A stretch of DNA of 64,000 bases from Halichoerus grypus (taxonomy: Eukaryota; Chordata; Mammalia; Carnivora; Phocidae), in assembly GCF_964656455.1 (NCBI RefSeq), contig NC_135718.1, forward strand, positions 147,728,762 to 147,792,761, in the 5' to 3' direction. The notes beneath the pieces are model-generated. The model was not told where the DNA came from. It did no database searches and worked only from the letters and a program-made list of their open reading frames with translations. Both the position numbers and the translations under genes were made by a program. The first letter of the stretch is position 1; each line of letters starts with the position of its first letter. Shown here in pieces: positions 11,999 to 23,375 of this stretch.

Positions 11999-12188
11999 GG
12001 GCGCCGGGGTAGCTCAGTCAGTCAAGCATCGGCCTTTGGCTCAGGTATGATCCCAGGGTCCTGGGATCAAGCCCCACGTCAGGCTCCCTGCTCAGCAGGA
12101 GCCTGCTTCTCCCTCTCTGCTCTCCCTCCCTCCCCCCTCTCTCTCAAATAAATAAATAAATAAAATCTTTTAAAGTAAAAAAAAAAAA
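11999..12188 (+). mobile_element. Can-SINE, imperfect target-site duplication
   Basis: Plus-strand copy with mutated head GGGCGCCGGGGTAGCTCAGTC and tail AATAAATAAATAAATAAAATC. It is flanked by TATGTGAGTTCTTG (11985-11998) and TATGTTAGTTCTTG (12190-12203), which differ by one base. That single change shows the duplication has begun to decay. Confidence 0.95.
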
Positions 12189-12292
12189 GTATGTTAGTTC
12201 TTGAAACGTGCACTTTATTAAAATGCCCGATGTCTGAATTGTATTGCTTTGAATTATAACCAAATGTAGTTTTATTAACATTACACAGGGAG

Positions 12293-12500
12293 AGGGCGCC
12301 TGGGTGGCTCAGTTGGTTAAGCAACTGCCTTCGGCTCAGGTCATGATCCTGGAGTCCCTGGATCGAGTCCCGCATCGGGCTCCCTGCTTGGCGAGGAGTC
12401 TGCTTCTCCCTCTAACCCTCCCCCCTCTCATGTAATCTTTCTCTCTCTCATTCTCGCTCTCTCAAATAAATAAATAAATCTTTAAAAAAAAAAAAAAAAA
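12293..12500 (+). mobile_element. Can-SINE with 12-bp target-site duplication
   Basis: Plus-strand copy 104 bp downstream of the previous one, in the same orientation. It is flanked by TTACACAGGGAG at 12281-12292 and 12501-12512. It shares the body form GGAGTCCCTGGATCGAGTCC and the TAACCCTCCCCC region with the copy at 5577, suggesting a common subfamily. Confidence 0.96.
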
Positions 12501-12512
12501 TTACACAGGGAG

Positions 12513-14024
12513 TAGCAAATAAAACTGCACACGCCTAGTCCCTGACTTCTAGAATCTTCCAATTGAAACCAACAGAAATTGCAGATTTTCTGAGACTGTA
12601 AGACAGACGTTAAGTCCACACGTTAAATCCATAAATTAAATAAGTTAATTACTGAATTTTATTACATATTCGTCATGTGCATGCCAAGGGGAGACTGCAG
12701 TCTCTCACTCAGGAGTTGCTAAAGGGTCAGAATATTTATCCCTAGGGGTCTGTAACTTAATAAAGCCTAAGCTTGGTGTTAGGCTTTAGCAAAACCGTAA
12801 CACCATATTGCATTGCTTGAGCACCTGACCAAAATGAAGGGATCAAAAAGAGTCGCCAGAGGGAACCCAGAAAACTAAGGGGAAGGCTTTCCCCTGCATT
12901 ACGGAAGCACAAGAGAGGCTGTTGGAGGAAGCCAAAGCCAGGATGGAAGAGGATCCCCAACTCTGCGCCCATCCGAAGGGAAGCCGGTAAGGTCACTGCT
13001 CCCAAGACGGGTCTCAGTTCCCTCCTCTGCCAAAAATGCACCTGCCAGCCCAGCGCAAATACCACTATAAAGACATGAACTAAGGACCACCATGAAGAAT
13101 TATTTCACCGTGGGAGACGCAAGGGCTGCTTTTACCAGCAAAGCGTTATTTTGTCATTACGGGTTTTAGGAAGTACTTCTCTTCCTAAAAGACTTTCTAA
13201 AGACCATTTTTATACTCCATAGACCTCTCATTTTATACCCAATAGACTTCAAACACAGTGCTAATTCAATGATGAAGTAGCCATGCTCACAATTTTATAT
13301 AATTCCTGGATGTGGCTTCAACATACATCTATTCATATACCCAGATGTGACTAGGGTTGGTTTTTGTTGGGTTTTTTTGTTTGTTTTTGTTTTTTTGGTT
13401 AATTCATTGGTTCCAGCCATATTCATGGCTGAACGCCACCTGGTTAATTAAACTGATCCTATGGCAATCTACCTTAATCACTGTTTGCCTGGCTAAAATA
13501 ACTGGGCTGGCAGGGTCACTGTCCAGTTATTCAGGGGATGTATAAGTAGATTCAGGAATCATGGTTCCCATTCTCTCTACACTAAGCCCATGGCAAAAAA
13601 AAGACCTCAGCTTCTGCTAACTGTAATCAACATATTCAAATCAGAGAGATCCCATTCCCTGGAGGAGACAGCTATGGGTTGACCAAAATGTTTGTATGCA
13701 AAAACAGAGATCGCAAGTAAACACTGTGCATAAACTCCAATCATTCCGTAGCAGTCTCAAATGACTTTTCATCTTTAAAAAAACAGGTTTAACTTTTAAG
13801 GCTGAAAGGGCCATACAAGAACCCATGCAGTATAACACTTTTCCAGCAACATGGCGTCCAATCACCCAGGGCAGTCAAAACTTTTCAACTGAACACAGGA
13901 GTAGGAAATTCCAGATATGCTTAGGTGGTTACATTTCATTTCCAAATCCTAGGGTTGTCAAAGGCTCCCCCTACCAAATGAAAAGTAAGACAAAGCAAAT
14001 CCCATCATGGTGCCAAGCACTCTA
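12513..14024. other. Unique non-coding DNA
   Basis: No gene or repeat is recognised except an imperfect T/G-rich patch at 13358-13400. Open frames near 12757-13093 are on the minus strand, overlap each other and have no domain. Confidence 0.5.
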
Positions 14025-14165
14025 GATGTCTTGAGCAAGTCACTTTCATTCTCTATCTTGACTTTCTTACCAAAAGATGATGGATAGCAACTTCACAGTC
14101 AGGATTTACTTGTGTAGGCAAAGTGCTTTGAAGATAGGAATCCAATATTACAGGACCATTATTTT
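14025..14165 (+). mobile_element. Possible MIR fragment
   Basis: CTTGAGCAAGTCACTTTCATTCTC, ACCAAAAGATGATGG and GGCAAAGTGCTTTGAAGATAGG follow MIR order loosely on the plus strand. The match is weak, and a repeat search is needed to confirm it. Confidence 0.45.
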
Positions 14166-15249
14166 TGCCCCAAAATGAGTTCGTTGTATGTTGGGCATCA
14201 GATGTTTCTGATTTGTGCCTCAGTCTGAGAGCGGGAGGCAGGCAATGGTCTAAGGATTGCTGGGAGCAAGCTAGAACTTTGAGATGTGTTTAGAGGGAGT
14301 CAGCCGCTCTGGCAAACCACCAGTGGCTGAAAAGTCACCTGTGGGAAAGCAGAAAGCTGCTACAGAAGTTGAGGCCATGTGAGCAAAGGCCCGTTAGGGG
14401 AAGCACGCAGATCACGAGACGGTAAAGAGAACTGATGTTGTCTGGGAGGCCCTGGGTACCCCTGGAGATTTCCCTCTGGTACAACTCCCTCCCGGTGTTT
14501 CTGGCTAAGCGTGTGAACACAGAGGCAGACCGAGCCAGCCTCTGTGTGAGGGACAAATAAACATTCTGAAGACTCAAGACTGTGAAGTCAACTGAGCCTC
14601 AATGCAACCCAAACCTTTGGGGGTTTATGCGTTATTAGTCTGTATCACGGCTTCCAATCATTTGTCCCTTTAGAACAAGAACTCTCAAAGACCTGACAAA
14701 GAGGAACGGACACTTGTGGTTCCCCATTTTGCTTCCTCACTCTCTGCAAGCCTCCACTGGGAAAAGGAGATGCCATGCTTAGGAGGCTGAAACACCAGAA
14801 GGGATTTTCTAATGAAAAGCGCAACCTGGAGATCCCTCCCTCACTAGAGTACCAGAGCATTTGTCTTTCAAAACTAAGGAGCGGTGCAGGCATCCCCTAC
14901 AGATACAGTGGAGGGATCCCAGTCAACGTCTGCAGAAGGCAGGCGCGATGCCCAGCACGCGATGTCAACAGCACCAGTGATAAACAGAACCCCTGCCTCT
15001 TACACCTAGAGGGGCAAGAGAGACAAACGTCAGAGTAGCACGCAGGAAAGGTAGAGCCGTTCGGACGGGGGCAGACCAGTCCCCATCCCTGGATGAGGCC
15101 CTTGGGCTCCTGTCCCTTCACTTTGCTGCTAAGCAATGGCACCAAGAATATCTTTTCAAGCGATTGCCAGGCCAAGGGCATCTGGGAGAAAAACAAACAA
15201 ACAAGATGCTAGATGGGAAACACATCATTGCTGCTGTCTAGGGGAAGTC
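14166..15249. other. Unique non-coding DNA
   Basis: No repeat or gene recognised. Open frames of 80-99 codons occur on both strands at 14335-15196 and overlap antiparallel, the pattern expected by chance. Confidence 0.5.
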
Positions 15250-15335
15250 ATTCGCATTTGCTGTGTGTGTATTTGCCTGTGTGTGCGTGTGTGTGCGTGT
15301 GCCCACCCGCGCACACACGCGTGTGCACTCACAAG
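15250..15335. repeat. GT/CA-rich imperfect microsatellite
   Basis: GTGTGTGTATTTGCCTGTGTGTGCGTGTG on the plus strand passes into CCCGCGCACACACGCGTGTGC. The switch from GT to CA within 80 bp makes a partly self-complementary, alternating purine-pyrimidine tract with several CpG. Confidence 0.85.
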
Positions 15336-15345
15336 ACAGAAATAC

Positions 15346-15765
15346 AAGGGACTGGATGCTCAGCAAAATGCCTAAATTTTTGGAGCTGATTTATGTCCTT
15401 GCGATCCGCACCAAAGAGTGAAGCTTCTGATGGAGCTTTCAAGGGGACCCCTGCTACAAGGATACATACCCCGAAAACGTCTTGACAATCTCATTTCCGG
15501 TTGGAATAAGCTCCTTCCAGGGCCTGGGAAGGCTGAATCAAAACCCACTAAAATGCTTGGAGCTTCTGAGGTTAGTTCAAATTTCAGGCGAAAGTATGTC
15601 TTGTTTCCAGTAAACACACGTGTGCAGGTGGACAGACCAACGGGCTCACACACACCCCCAACCCGTACGCCGACTGACACCATTGGGGGACAGAAGCTGA
15701 GCTCGGTAAACACTCCCCACACTTCAGCTCCTTCCAGGCTGTGGGTGCCGGCCCTTCTTCTCATC
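15346..15765. other. Unique non-coding DNA
   Basis: Two antiparallel open frames of 125 and 132 codons cover this interval (15418-15795 plus, 15372-15770 minus). Neither shows a domain or codon pattern that would favour it. No repeat is recognised. Confidence 0.45.
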
Positions 15766-15975
15766 TGCATGGTTCAAATTAATTATACACTTTAATTTCA
15801 TGAATTATTAATTTGATTCTGACTCGGCAGCTTATGATTATCCAGCGCTACAGACTACACAATTCCAGCTTCATTAAAACATCACCAGCTGCCTGAGAGA
15901 CAGACATTAAAGAGGGGAGAGCAATAATAAAATTAAGCTTCCGGCGCATAGCAACAGAGTCTTCTTCCTTAGCCG
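15766..15975. promoter_or_regulatory. Putative conserved enhancer, AT-rich
   Basis: A sharp change from GC-rich flank to AT-rich non-repeat sequence. It holds TAATTA at 15780-15785, TTTAATTTCATGAATTATTAA after it, then GACTCGGCAGCTTATGATTATC, CAGCTGCCTG and AATAATAAAATTAAGC. Clusters of TAAT cores with an E-box CAGCTG in a repeat-free setting suggest a developmental enhancer. This is inferred from composition only. Confidence 0.45.
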
Positions 15976-17507
15976 CAGGCAGGGCTCGGCTCTGCTGCCT
16001 GGCTGGCCCCAGCAGAAAGGAAAAAGGCCTTTCAGAGAAACCCACGCCCTTCTCTAGAATGCGCTTCTTGGCCGTCCACCATGCACGCAACTTCAGACAG
16101 TCAGATGGCACGATGGGGAGGAGGGGGGTGTATTCATCTGTCGATCTCTCCCTCCAGCCCCTTCCTTTTGCCCGCCACCCACACAGGTCCCACATTAACT
16201 CTTTGATCGCTGCCAATGCTCCGAGCTCAGCCGGGCTGGCCACCCCCCAGCGCCTGCCCGCCTAGCAGGCAGAGCCGGACAGAAGCCTCGAAGGAGTCAG
16301 CCAAAGATACTGCTTTGCCCTGAGTCTCTCTTCCCTCTCTTTGGCTCTTTGTATAGTCTATAGTCTGTAGGATGACTGGAAAGGGATGGGGTTTTAGTTG
16401 CAACACGTAATATGCCCAATCCAGCCAGTCACTGCACCATTCACAGACCGCATGTGCGTAATGCCTAATCTAGGGGCCTGGCGCACATCAAGGACTCAGT
16501 TGGTGCAAATTCCTGATCCATGTTCATACAATGAGGGAAATGAGGTCAGACTCTCTCAATTTCCCAGCAATGCTGATTTCTTCACCTTCATGTGCGAGAT
16601 GGACTGTTCTTCCAAACCTTATGATGCCAAGCCCAGGTTGATAACCCTTTCCCAGAAATTCCGTGCTTCCTTTTAACAGGGAGCATTAGAAAATCACATG
16701 CATATCACTCAACAAGGTCACTGCCATAGGTTTTAGCTGTAACCTCCCGGAAAAACCCTACGCGGTTACTCCTCAAAGAGAAGTCCTGGGTTGACAGTCA
16801 TACCCTTCTTCAAAGAATGCAGGAAACCCCTGGCTGCTAAGACAATGCCCCACCTCAGCCAGCATTCTGGAAGTTAAGTAGGGGAAGAAGGGGAGGAAGA
16901 GAAAGAGGGAGAGATCCAAGCCCCCTTTTTTTCCTTCTACCTCATCTATAAAAAGCCCAGTTAAGAATGAAGAATCCTCTGTGGATTAATATACTCCTTC
17001 AAATAAATAAAACCACAGCACTTCCCCCAGCAACTTTGTGGCAAAACAATTTGTAGAAGGAAAAGGTCGGAATTTAGACATTCCATTTAGCTGCTTCAGG
17101 AACCTAAGGACCTCGAACCTTGTGGGATTTGAAATCGATGGAATTAATTAAGGGAGATGCCCAGTACTCTCCACTAAGTAATCAGCAGGTACAGTAGACC
17201 TGAAAGTCTATAAAGAAAAATGGAACAGGATGACATTGAAGGAGGCAGTAAGGATTAAAAAATGAGCATCCAAGTGGGAAAGGCACACGCCCATTGATCG
17301 CGGCATACGAGATTAAGGCTTCAGTGAGCGGCAAGAAGATCCTATAGCAGAAATGGTTACAAAGCATGAGCATAAGCACTGCAGATATGTATAATCAGTG
17401 ACAGCATCACCACACAGGGGACCACCTGCCAGGGAGCCTAGAGCTGAGGGTCAGTCCAGGGGTAAAATGTAAAACTGGGCTTAAGACATTAGTACTTTAT
17501 AGGATAG
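15976..17507. other. Unique non-coding DNA
   Basis: GC-rich to about 16270 (CCGAGCTCAGCCGGGCTGGCC), then mixed and finally AT-rich. No repeat, RNA or believable exon is recognised. Confidence 0.5.
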
Positions 17508-17634
17508 TATACCACCTGATACCACATCGTACCGTATTGTCTATTTCCTTCACTATCATGGAAGCTCCATGAGGACAAGGGTTTTGTCTGTTCCATTCAT
17601 ATTGTATCCCTAGTGCCTAGAATATAGCCTGTCA
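17508..17634 (+). mobile_element. L2 LINE 3' end, 5' part of split copy
   Basis: TCATGGAAGCTCCATGAGGACAAGGGTTTTGTCTGTTCCATTC and ATCCCTAGTGCCTAGAATATAGCCTG (each shown in pieces in the sequence) follow the classic L2 3' end on the plus strand. A Can-SINE interrupts it, and the L2 resumes at 17824. Confidence 0.8.
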
Positions 17635-17810
17635 TGGGGCGCCTGGGTGGCTCGGTCATTTAAGCGTCTGCCTTCGGCTCAAGTCACAATCCCGGAGTCC
17701 CCAGATCGAGCCCCACATCGGGCTCCCTGCTCAGCGGGGAGCCTGCTTCTCCCTCTGCCGTTCACCCCGCTCATGCTCTCTCTCCCAAATAAATAAAATC
17801 TTAAAAAAAT
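17635..17810 (+). mobile_element. Can-SINE inserted in an L2
   Basis: Plus-strand copy with head TGGGGCGCCTGGGTGGCTCGG, ending in AATAAATAAAATCTTAAAAAA. It is flanked by ATATAGCCTGTCA at 17622-17634 and 17811-17823. It splits an L2 3' end, so the order of events is visible: L2 first, SINE later. Confidence 0.96.
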
Positions 17811-17823
17811 ATATAGCCTGTCA

Positions 17824-17890
17824 CAAAAATATGTTCCATAAAGTCTCATTAAATGAACGGATATATGAACAAATAAATAAAACATTCTAA
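17824..17890 (+). mobile_element. L2 LINE 3' end, 3' part of split copy
   Basis: TGTTCCATAAAGTCTCATTAAATGAACGG continues the L2 3' end (the usual form is cataaatatttgttgaatgaatg) beyond the inserted SINE, ending in AACAAATAAATAAA. Confidence 0.65.
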
Positions 17891-17998
17891 GTGAACATAT
17901 GCACCCTGGCTAATCCCTGGGTGGGGCTAGCCATGTCCCTACAGCAGCCAGGTAGAGAAGGGAGAACCACAGGTGAGCTACTAATGAGAAATTAAACA

Positions 17999-18293
17999 CA
18001 GCTGACCCGTGAGCAACACAGGTTTGAACTGCACAGGTCCGTTACACACAGGTTTTTTTACATTTTTTTCCTCTTTATGATTTTCTGAATAATGCTTCAA
18101 TTCATTTAATGGTAAGAATACAGCGTACAATGCATACAACACACAAAGTATGTGTTCATCGACTACTGATATTATCAGTAATGTTTCGGGTCAGTAGGCT
18201 ATTATGTTTTGGGGGAGTTGAAACTTCTACGTGGATTTTCAACTGTGCAGGGGGCTAGTGCCCCTAATCCCTATGTAGCTCAAGGGTCAACTG
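17999..18293 (+). mobile_element. Tigger-type DNA transposon MITE
   Basis: A 295-bp element with terminal inverted repeats: CAGCTGACCCGTGAGCAAC at the left and CTCAAGGGTCAACTG at the right (reverse complement CAGTTGACCCTTGAG). The inside reads as the familiar AACACAGGTTTGAACTGCAC and GGGGGAGTTGAAACTTCTAC, ending CAGGGGGCTAGTGCCCC. TA follows the right end and CA (a likely mutated TA) precedes the left, as expected for Tc1/mariner insertion. It has no transposase. I think it is a Tigger3/MER6-like family, but the exact name is uncertain. Confidence 0.85.
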
Positions 18294-18299
18294 TAAAAC

Positions 18300-20120
18300 G
18301 CTCCGCCTTCATACCTGGGGAACATTCGCGAACCTTTAGTAAATTGCTCTTTCATGCCAATGACAGCAAATGGAAAAGTGAGGGAACCCAGATAAATGTG
18401 TTGGAAGGTATTCCACAACGGGAAACAACCGTGCTCTCCTAAGAGCGCCGTAGCTCAAAGAATTCAATTGTTTTGGCTTTTAAGTCATTATGCTTCTACC
18501 TCCATTCTCTCCCAATCCTGTACAAAGCAAAAAAAAAAAAAAAACCACCACCACCAAACACTGCCACCCAATTTTACAGATGGGAGTCACACACTTGGAG
18601 CAGTGCCCTAAAGAGAATTCTGGCCACACTGAGAATGAGGGAGAAAGTCTTAAAGACCCTCTCGCTCCCCAGTTCATAGTTATCCCAGTCAAATGCCTGC
18701 TCCAGGGCCCGAGGGGGAGAAGAACAGTGAGTCCCATATTCCCCGGTGCCCAGCTGACCTTTCTACCACAAAGCACGACCAGAAAAAGCCCGCTGCATGA
18801 CAATGCCAAGAGGCAAATTCCAGAAATAGGTATAGACAGTCTGCCATGCACCTGAGAACGCTTGCAGACTCCTGGGATTGGAAGAAGCCTTTCCAGACAC
18901 CCACAGCTGCCCTAGTTCGCTTGGCCATCTCCTCACTGGTCCAGGGAAGTAGAAGATGATGGCTTCCTAAGATAGCCTGACCTTCTTTTGGAAGAAGAGA
19001 CCCCCTCCCCCTGCCCAGGAGGATTCCCCTAAAATTCATCTTTTGTTACAACACAGGTACGACCTCTGTTGAATATCCCTCAGAAAGGATGCCAGAGAAG
19101 CCCTAAGCCCACCGCGGCTCCCCTGGAGGGGCAGCACCTTCCCTGGACCAGAGATCGCCAAGCCAAATGAGCAATATTCCACTGGGCATCTCTGTTACCG
19201 TAACAGGGGTCTCACCACACACCAGCCCCAATACCCCTCGTGCTTCCCGCTGAGGAAGACAACTAGCTGGGTCTGGGGGCGGGGGGAGCTCAAGCTTCAG
19301 TGATATTTCTCCATGTGAGCCCCCGGTTTGGGCACTGGCAGGAGGCATCCTTGAGGGGCTCCTGTTTGTGTCAGCAGATGTTAGCCTGAGAAGGAGTAGC
19401 TTTCATTTCTGTGACTTCCTCCAAAGGAAGTTAGAAGGCCCCAGGGCTCAGCTGCCTTTGTGGCCAGAACTATCCTGCGGGGAGTGAAATGGTGACTTTC
19501 AGTACAGAGTACAGGAGTCTCTCAGAGGGGTCAGCACGTTCACATAGGGATCCTTGGCACAACAGGAGCCTGAACACACAGTAAAAGATCCAGTGGTTTC
19601 TGCCATCTAGGAGCTGAGAATCCAGACAGGCTAAAGTTTCCCATGAGCCCAGATATCTAAAAATTGCCTGCTGGTGCTGGACCCACAGGACTGTTAAAAA
19701 AAAAAAAAGAAAAGAAAATTAAAATATGCAGAACAATGAAGGAAGGATTTTCTGAAACAGAAAACACAATCTTTCATTGTTTGCCCTGCCTTTATAATAA
19801 AAACACAGCGTTGGACCTGTTTGGACATGGGGACTTTCCGGTTTCCATGGGAGGCTGGACATTTTGCATTCAATACAAATTAGTTCCTCAAAATCAGAAT
19901 CAACTGTCATAAAATGTAGGGAAGTGTTTTCCCATGGGGCAAGCATTTGTGGTACAACTGGAAATGTTCAACTTGATTATAATGCTTCACGAAAAGGTCA
20001 GCGTGGGATTTCAGAGCTTTACCTTGAGGATGTTGGCTGTGTTTGCGGGCAGGGTGAACTGGGGAGAGTCACTCTGATCACATGTCACAGGGCCAGCAGC
20101 CGACCGTGTGCTTCAGAAAA
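18300..20120. other. Unique non-coding DNA
   Basis: No gene. It includes A-runs at 18529-18544 and 19687-19698 that lack a recognisable SINE or L1 body, and a CCACCACCACCAAA patch at 18545. Overlapping open frames of up to 123 codons at 18480-19039 on both strands show no domain. Confidence 0.5.
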
Positions 20121-20122
20121 CA

Positions 20123-20156
20123 AACACATGCGTACACACGCACACGCACACACACA
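20123..20156. repeat. (CA)n microsatellite
   Basis: ACACATGCGTACACACGCAC continues into CA dinucleotides. It is short and imperfect. Confidence 0.85.
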
Positions 20157-20269
20157 GCTGGACACATGCATACCCCTATGTACTTTCAGGAGCCAAAACA
20201 CTTCCAGATGCGAAGACAGAAAGAGCGGGCCACCACTGGCATGCTCACTGGACAGGACAAGAACAATGT

Positions 20270-20436
20270 TACTATAAAGCACCGGACCTCCGTTCCGTGA
20301 GACACGGCACCGAATCACCTGGGCATCGTTTGTGCATTTCACGAATGCACAGGTCTGGGCCTCCCCACATCCTGAGACTCTGATCCAGGACATGTACAAT
20401 TTTCACAAGGTCTCCGGGTAATTCTAATACACACCA
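20270..20436 (+). mobile_element. MER5-type hAT (Charlie) MITE
   Basis: CACCGAATCACCTGGGCATCG, GTGCATTTCACGAATGCACAGG, GGGCCTCCCCACATCCTGAGAC and GGTCTCCGGGTAATTCTAAT follow MER5A in order on the plus strand (usual form: atcacctgggaacttgttagaaatgc ... ccaggtgattctgatgc). Terminal inverted repeats are eroded. Non-autonomous, non-coding. Confidence 0.75.
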
Positions 20437-21690
20437 TACAGCTACTCCCTGGTTTTCCTGTAAATACTCTATTTACAACTCCAATGAACAGCCTAAAGCT
20501 TGCAGATACTCAGGCCAAGTGAAAACGGCTAGCACTCCCAGACGTCCAGGTTCCGGTCGAATGTTCATCACGGAATCGCATCGCCTCTGAAATCAGGGCT
20601 ACATATGTGACATTTTAGTGCAGACATCAAACCTAGCTTCCCAACCTTCCCTCTCCCAGACGGAAGAATTTCCCCTAACCCCACCTCCGATTTAAACCTG
20701 CATGAGAGGGAGGGCAGAGAAAAACGGCTCAGCGTGGTGTCGCTTGCTCAGGGGGGCACCACCCTGCCTGTTTTTGCCTCTCACACACCAGCATGCCTGT
20801 GCGGGTCTCCTTTGCAGCTCGTGGTAGCCCCCAGCTCGTTCGGTTTATCAGATCTGACGGGGTCACTGGCCGGGAGCAAGGCTGAGTAGAATTCTGAAAC
20901 ATTTTCGTTATCAACCAAAAGGTTGTCATTCAGCCAGTTCCTGAGGGTCAGCCCCTCCTCTTTCAGTAAATCCAAGTGCGAGTCCACGCCAAGGGAGTGG
21001 GGGTTGACCACAGAGACTGGGAACACAGGACTACAGGCTCGGTTTCAAAAAGACCTAACCTCTGTCTCCCTTGCAATTGACATTTTTACACTTCAACCTC
21101 TGAAATTCTGAAACAGACTGCTCTCTGCAAACAAGTCCCTGCCACAAAGAGAAGAGCGTGTGGCTATCTCCACCCTCTTTCTATAAAGTCCAGATGATCA
21201 GAGAAGTCAAAAGCATGGCGGGGTCTCCGGCAAGCGCCAGCCAGGTAACCCCTGTCTTCAGCTTTGATTCCACAGAGTAGCAGAGGTGGGCTTAGCTCAT
21301 CCCCGATGCCTGAGCGATGCAAGGTTTGGCTGCTCGAGTGGTCCTAAGTCAATGTTACATGGACACTCATCATGTGATGACAACTAGAACCTACACAATC
21401 ATTTTCAAGACCACATTTGTCGCCCAAATCCTAACTACTACTGGTTGTCAAATATTCCTCTTAGACCCACACATACCAGAGTTAGTCCTACAGAAGCAGC
21501 ATCCAAAATGATGAAGGTCACCACATCTTGACCTCTCAGAGTTCCCGAATGGGATCCAACTGGGAGCTTCAATGGGCAGCAGCTGATTTTCACCCCAAGC
21601 ACAGCTGTCTTTATGGGGGTTAGGGGTGACATCCTTTTGCAGAAAACAATCTAGATTCTCCAAAATTACCTCGAACAGGCTCAAGGCCAA
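20437..21690. other. Unique non-coding DNA
   Basis: No repeat or gene is recognised. Open frames are under 82 codons. The stretch 20500-20600 has scattered CpG but does not reach island density. Confidence 0.5.
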
Positions 21691-21706
21691 CACAAGATAT
21701 TTTTCT

Positions 21707-21895
21707 TTTTTTTTTTTTTAAGATTTTATTTATTTATTTGACAGAGAAAGAGAGAGCACAAGCAGGGGGAGCAGGAGAGAGGGAAGCAGACTCCCTGCTG
21801 AGCAAGGAGCCTGATGCGGGACTCGATCCCAGAACCCTGGGATCATGACCTGAGCCGAAGGCAGACGCTTAACCGACCGAGCCACCCAGGCGCCC
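21707..21895 (-). mobile_element. Can-SINE with about 16-bp target-site duplication
   Basis: Minus-strand copy, well preserved: head at 21895 (reverse complement of GAGCCACCCAGGCGCCCC) and tail AAGATTTTATTTATTTATTTGAC at the left. It is flanked by CACAAGATATTTTTCT at 21691-21706 and 21896-21911. The near-consensus body implies a recent insertion. Confidence 0.97.
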
Positions 21896-21999
21896 CACAA
21901 GATATTTTTCTAATCTCTAAGTTTAAAGTACAAAAAAAAAAAAAAAAAAGGTAAAACATGCTATTAATGGCAAATTCACATTTTTATTAAAGTATCATA

Positions 22000-22195
22000 G
22001 CTCAGGAATCAGATTTAACTCCATGACTTAAGTATTATGCATCCTTGGGCAAAGTTTTTAACTATTATGAACCATTCAGAACTATTTGGGGAAGGGGGAT
22101 ACTGTTACCTATCTTGGTATTTTTTTGAGGATTAAATAAAACAACACATACGGTGTCTGACACATAATAAGTGCTAAATAGATTGCTAATAAGTT
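22000..22195 (+). mobile_element. MIR SINE
   Basis: ACTCCATGACTTAAGTATTATGC, CCTTGGGCAAAGTTTTTAAC, GAGGATTAAATAAAAC and GTGTCTGACACATAATAAGTGC are the MIR middle and 3' parts in order on the plus strand, heavily diverged. Confidence 0.8.
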
Positions 22196-23254
22196 AAGTC
22201 ATCTACATTCTGATTCTTAATGGAGATTAATCTTCTCCTAAGGTTATACTAGGTACTGTTAGTGATGGACAAGAACTGGATAGGAGCAGGTATTATTAAT
22301 TCCAACTTAGTGCTCTGAAACCACAGTCTCCCCCTAGTGGAAGCCTATTAATTTTGTTTGTTTTTGAGCTGATGGGCTCAGCCAAGGCACACCTGTTTCC
22401 AGGCAGGGCTCGATGAAATAAATGCTTCATTTTGTTTCTCCGTCAGAAATGGGGCCCTAGTCCATGCAGGGGATATGTCTAGAGAGCGTTTGTTCTAACT
22501 TTCTGGAGCCAACACACACCTGCCCAAGTAGCTGGGATGATGTACTCCCACTATCCTGAGCTACGAAGACAGTCCCAGCTGCTGCTGGAAGTGTTTTTAG
22601 ATGCATTATTTATTTGAACACCTGCCTGACAGAGCTCAGTCTTGGAAGGGAGGTGCCACGGGGACACCCAAGGATTCCTTCTCAATATGGCTGCATTCGC
22701 TGGTCTGGATTCATCCTGTGGCCATGAAGGGCCTTCCTCTGCCCCAAGTCTGGTTCTGAATGCACCACAAACCAGGTGGATAAAAGTCTTCGAAGAAACA
22801 CATCCCATGCCCTGGTCTTAAACAGAGGCTCTCAAGAAACCTAGAGCCAAAGCCATGCCTGTGCAGGTCAGATCTAGAGCATCGTCCCCTGGCAGCTACG
22901 AACACGTCCATCACCCTCAGCTGTCCTTCCCACGGTGGCACACCCCTAACCAGTACCATGTCCTTTAGTTTTTACCAGAAGGGCAACTGAGATATAGCAA
23001 GAGTTGCTACAAAACGGTCACCCTCTTTCCCATCTTTCTGCCTTTATTTATTTGGTTAGTCTCAAATGCAAGGCCCATTCCTCCACCTTCCGCTGACTTC
23101 CATCCTACCCATTTTTCAGTCAGAGCCCCAGCTCCCTTCCCCACCACCACCACCCTGCAACTTAACCATTCTCCACCTCCAAAACCCAGTATCATCTGCA
23201 TCATAACATTTCATATTTCAACTCTGTTCCACACAGAGCTGTCACGCCGACAGT
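22196..23254. other. Unique non-coding DNA
   Basis: No gene or named repeat. The part at 22320-22480 (GTGGAAGCCTATTAATTTTG, then AAATAAATGCTTCATTTTG) has the look of unique, possibly conserved sequence, but evidence is thin. Confidence 0.45.
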
Positions 23255-23375
23255 GTCTTTAGGTCTTAGAAGAAAGGAATTGTGTCTGTTTTGTCTTTTT
23301 TTTTTACTTTTCCTCTTTAACCGTTTGTATCTCAGTAGCAGGCACGTACCAGGTGCTGAATGTCAGTCTGAAGAC
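23255..23375 (+). mobile_element. Possible L2 3' end fragment
   Basis: TTAGAAGAAAGGAATTGTGTCTG, then GTATCTCAGTAGCAGGCACG and CAGGTGCTGAATG resemble the L2 3' end on the plus strand. The middle is T-rich and poorly matching, so the call is tentative. Confidence 0.45.

Noticed and set aside
18529..18544. A16 run as the tail of a processed pseudogene
   Set aside because: No gene-like sequence precedes it in the 300 bases upstream, and no duplication is seen. The same holds for the A-run at 19687-19698.
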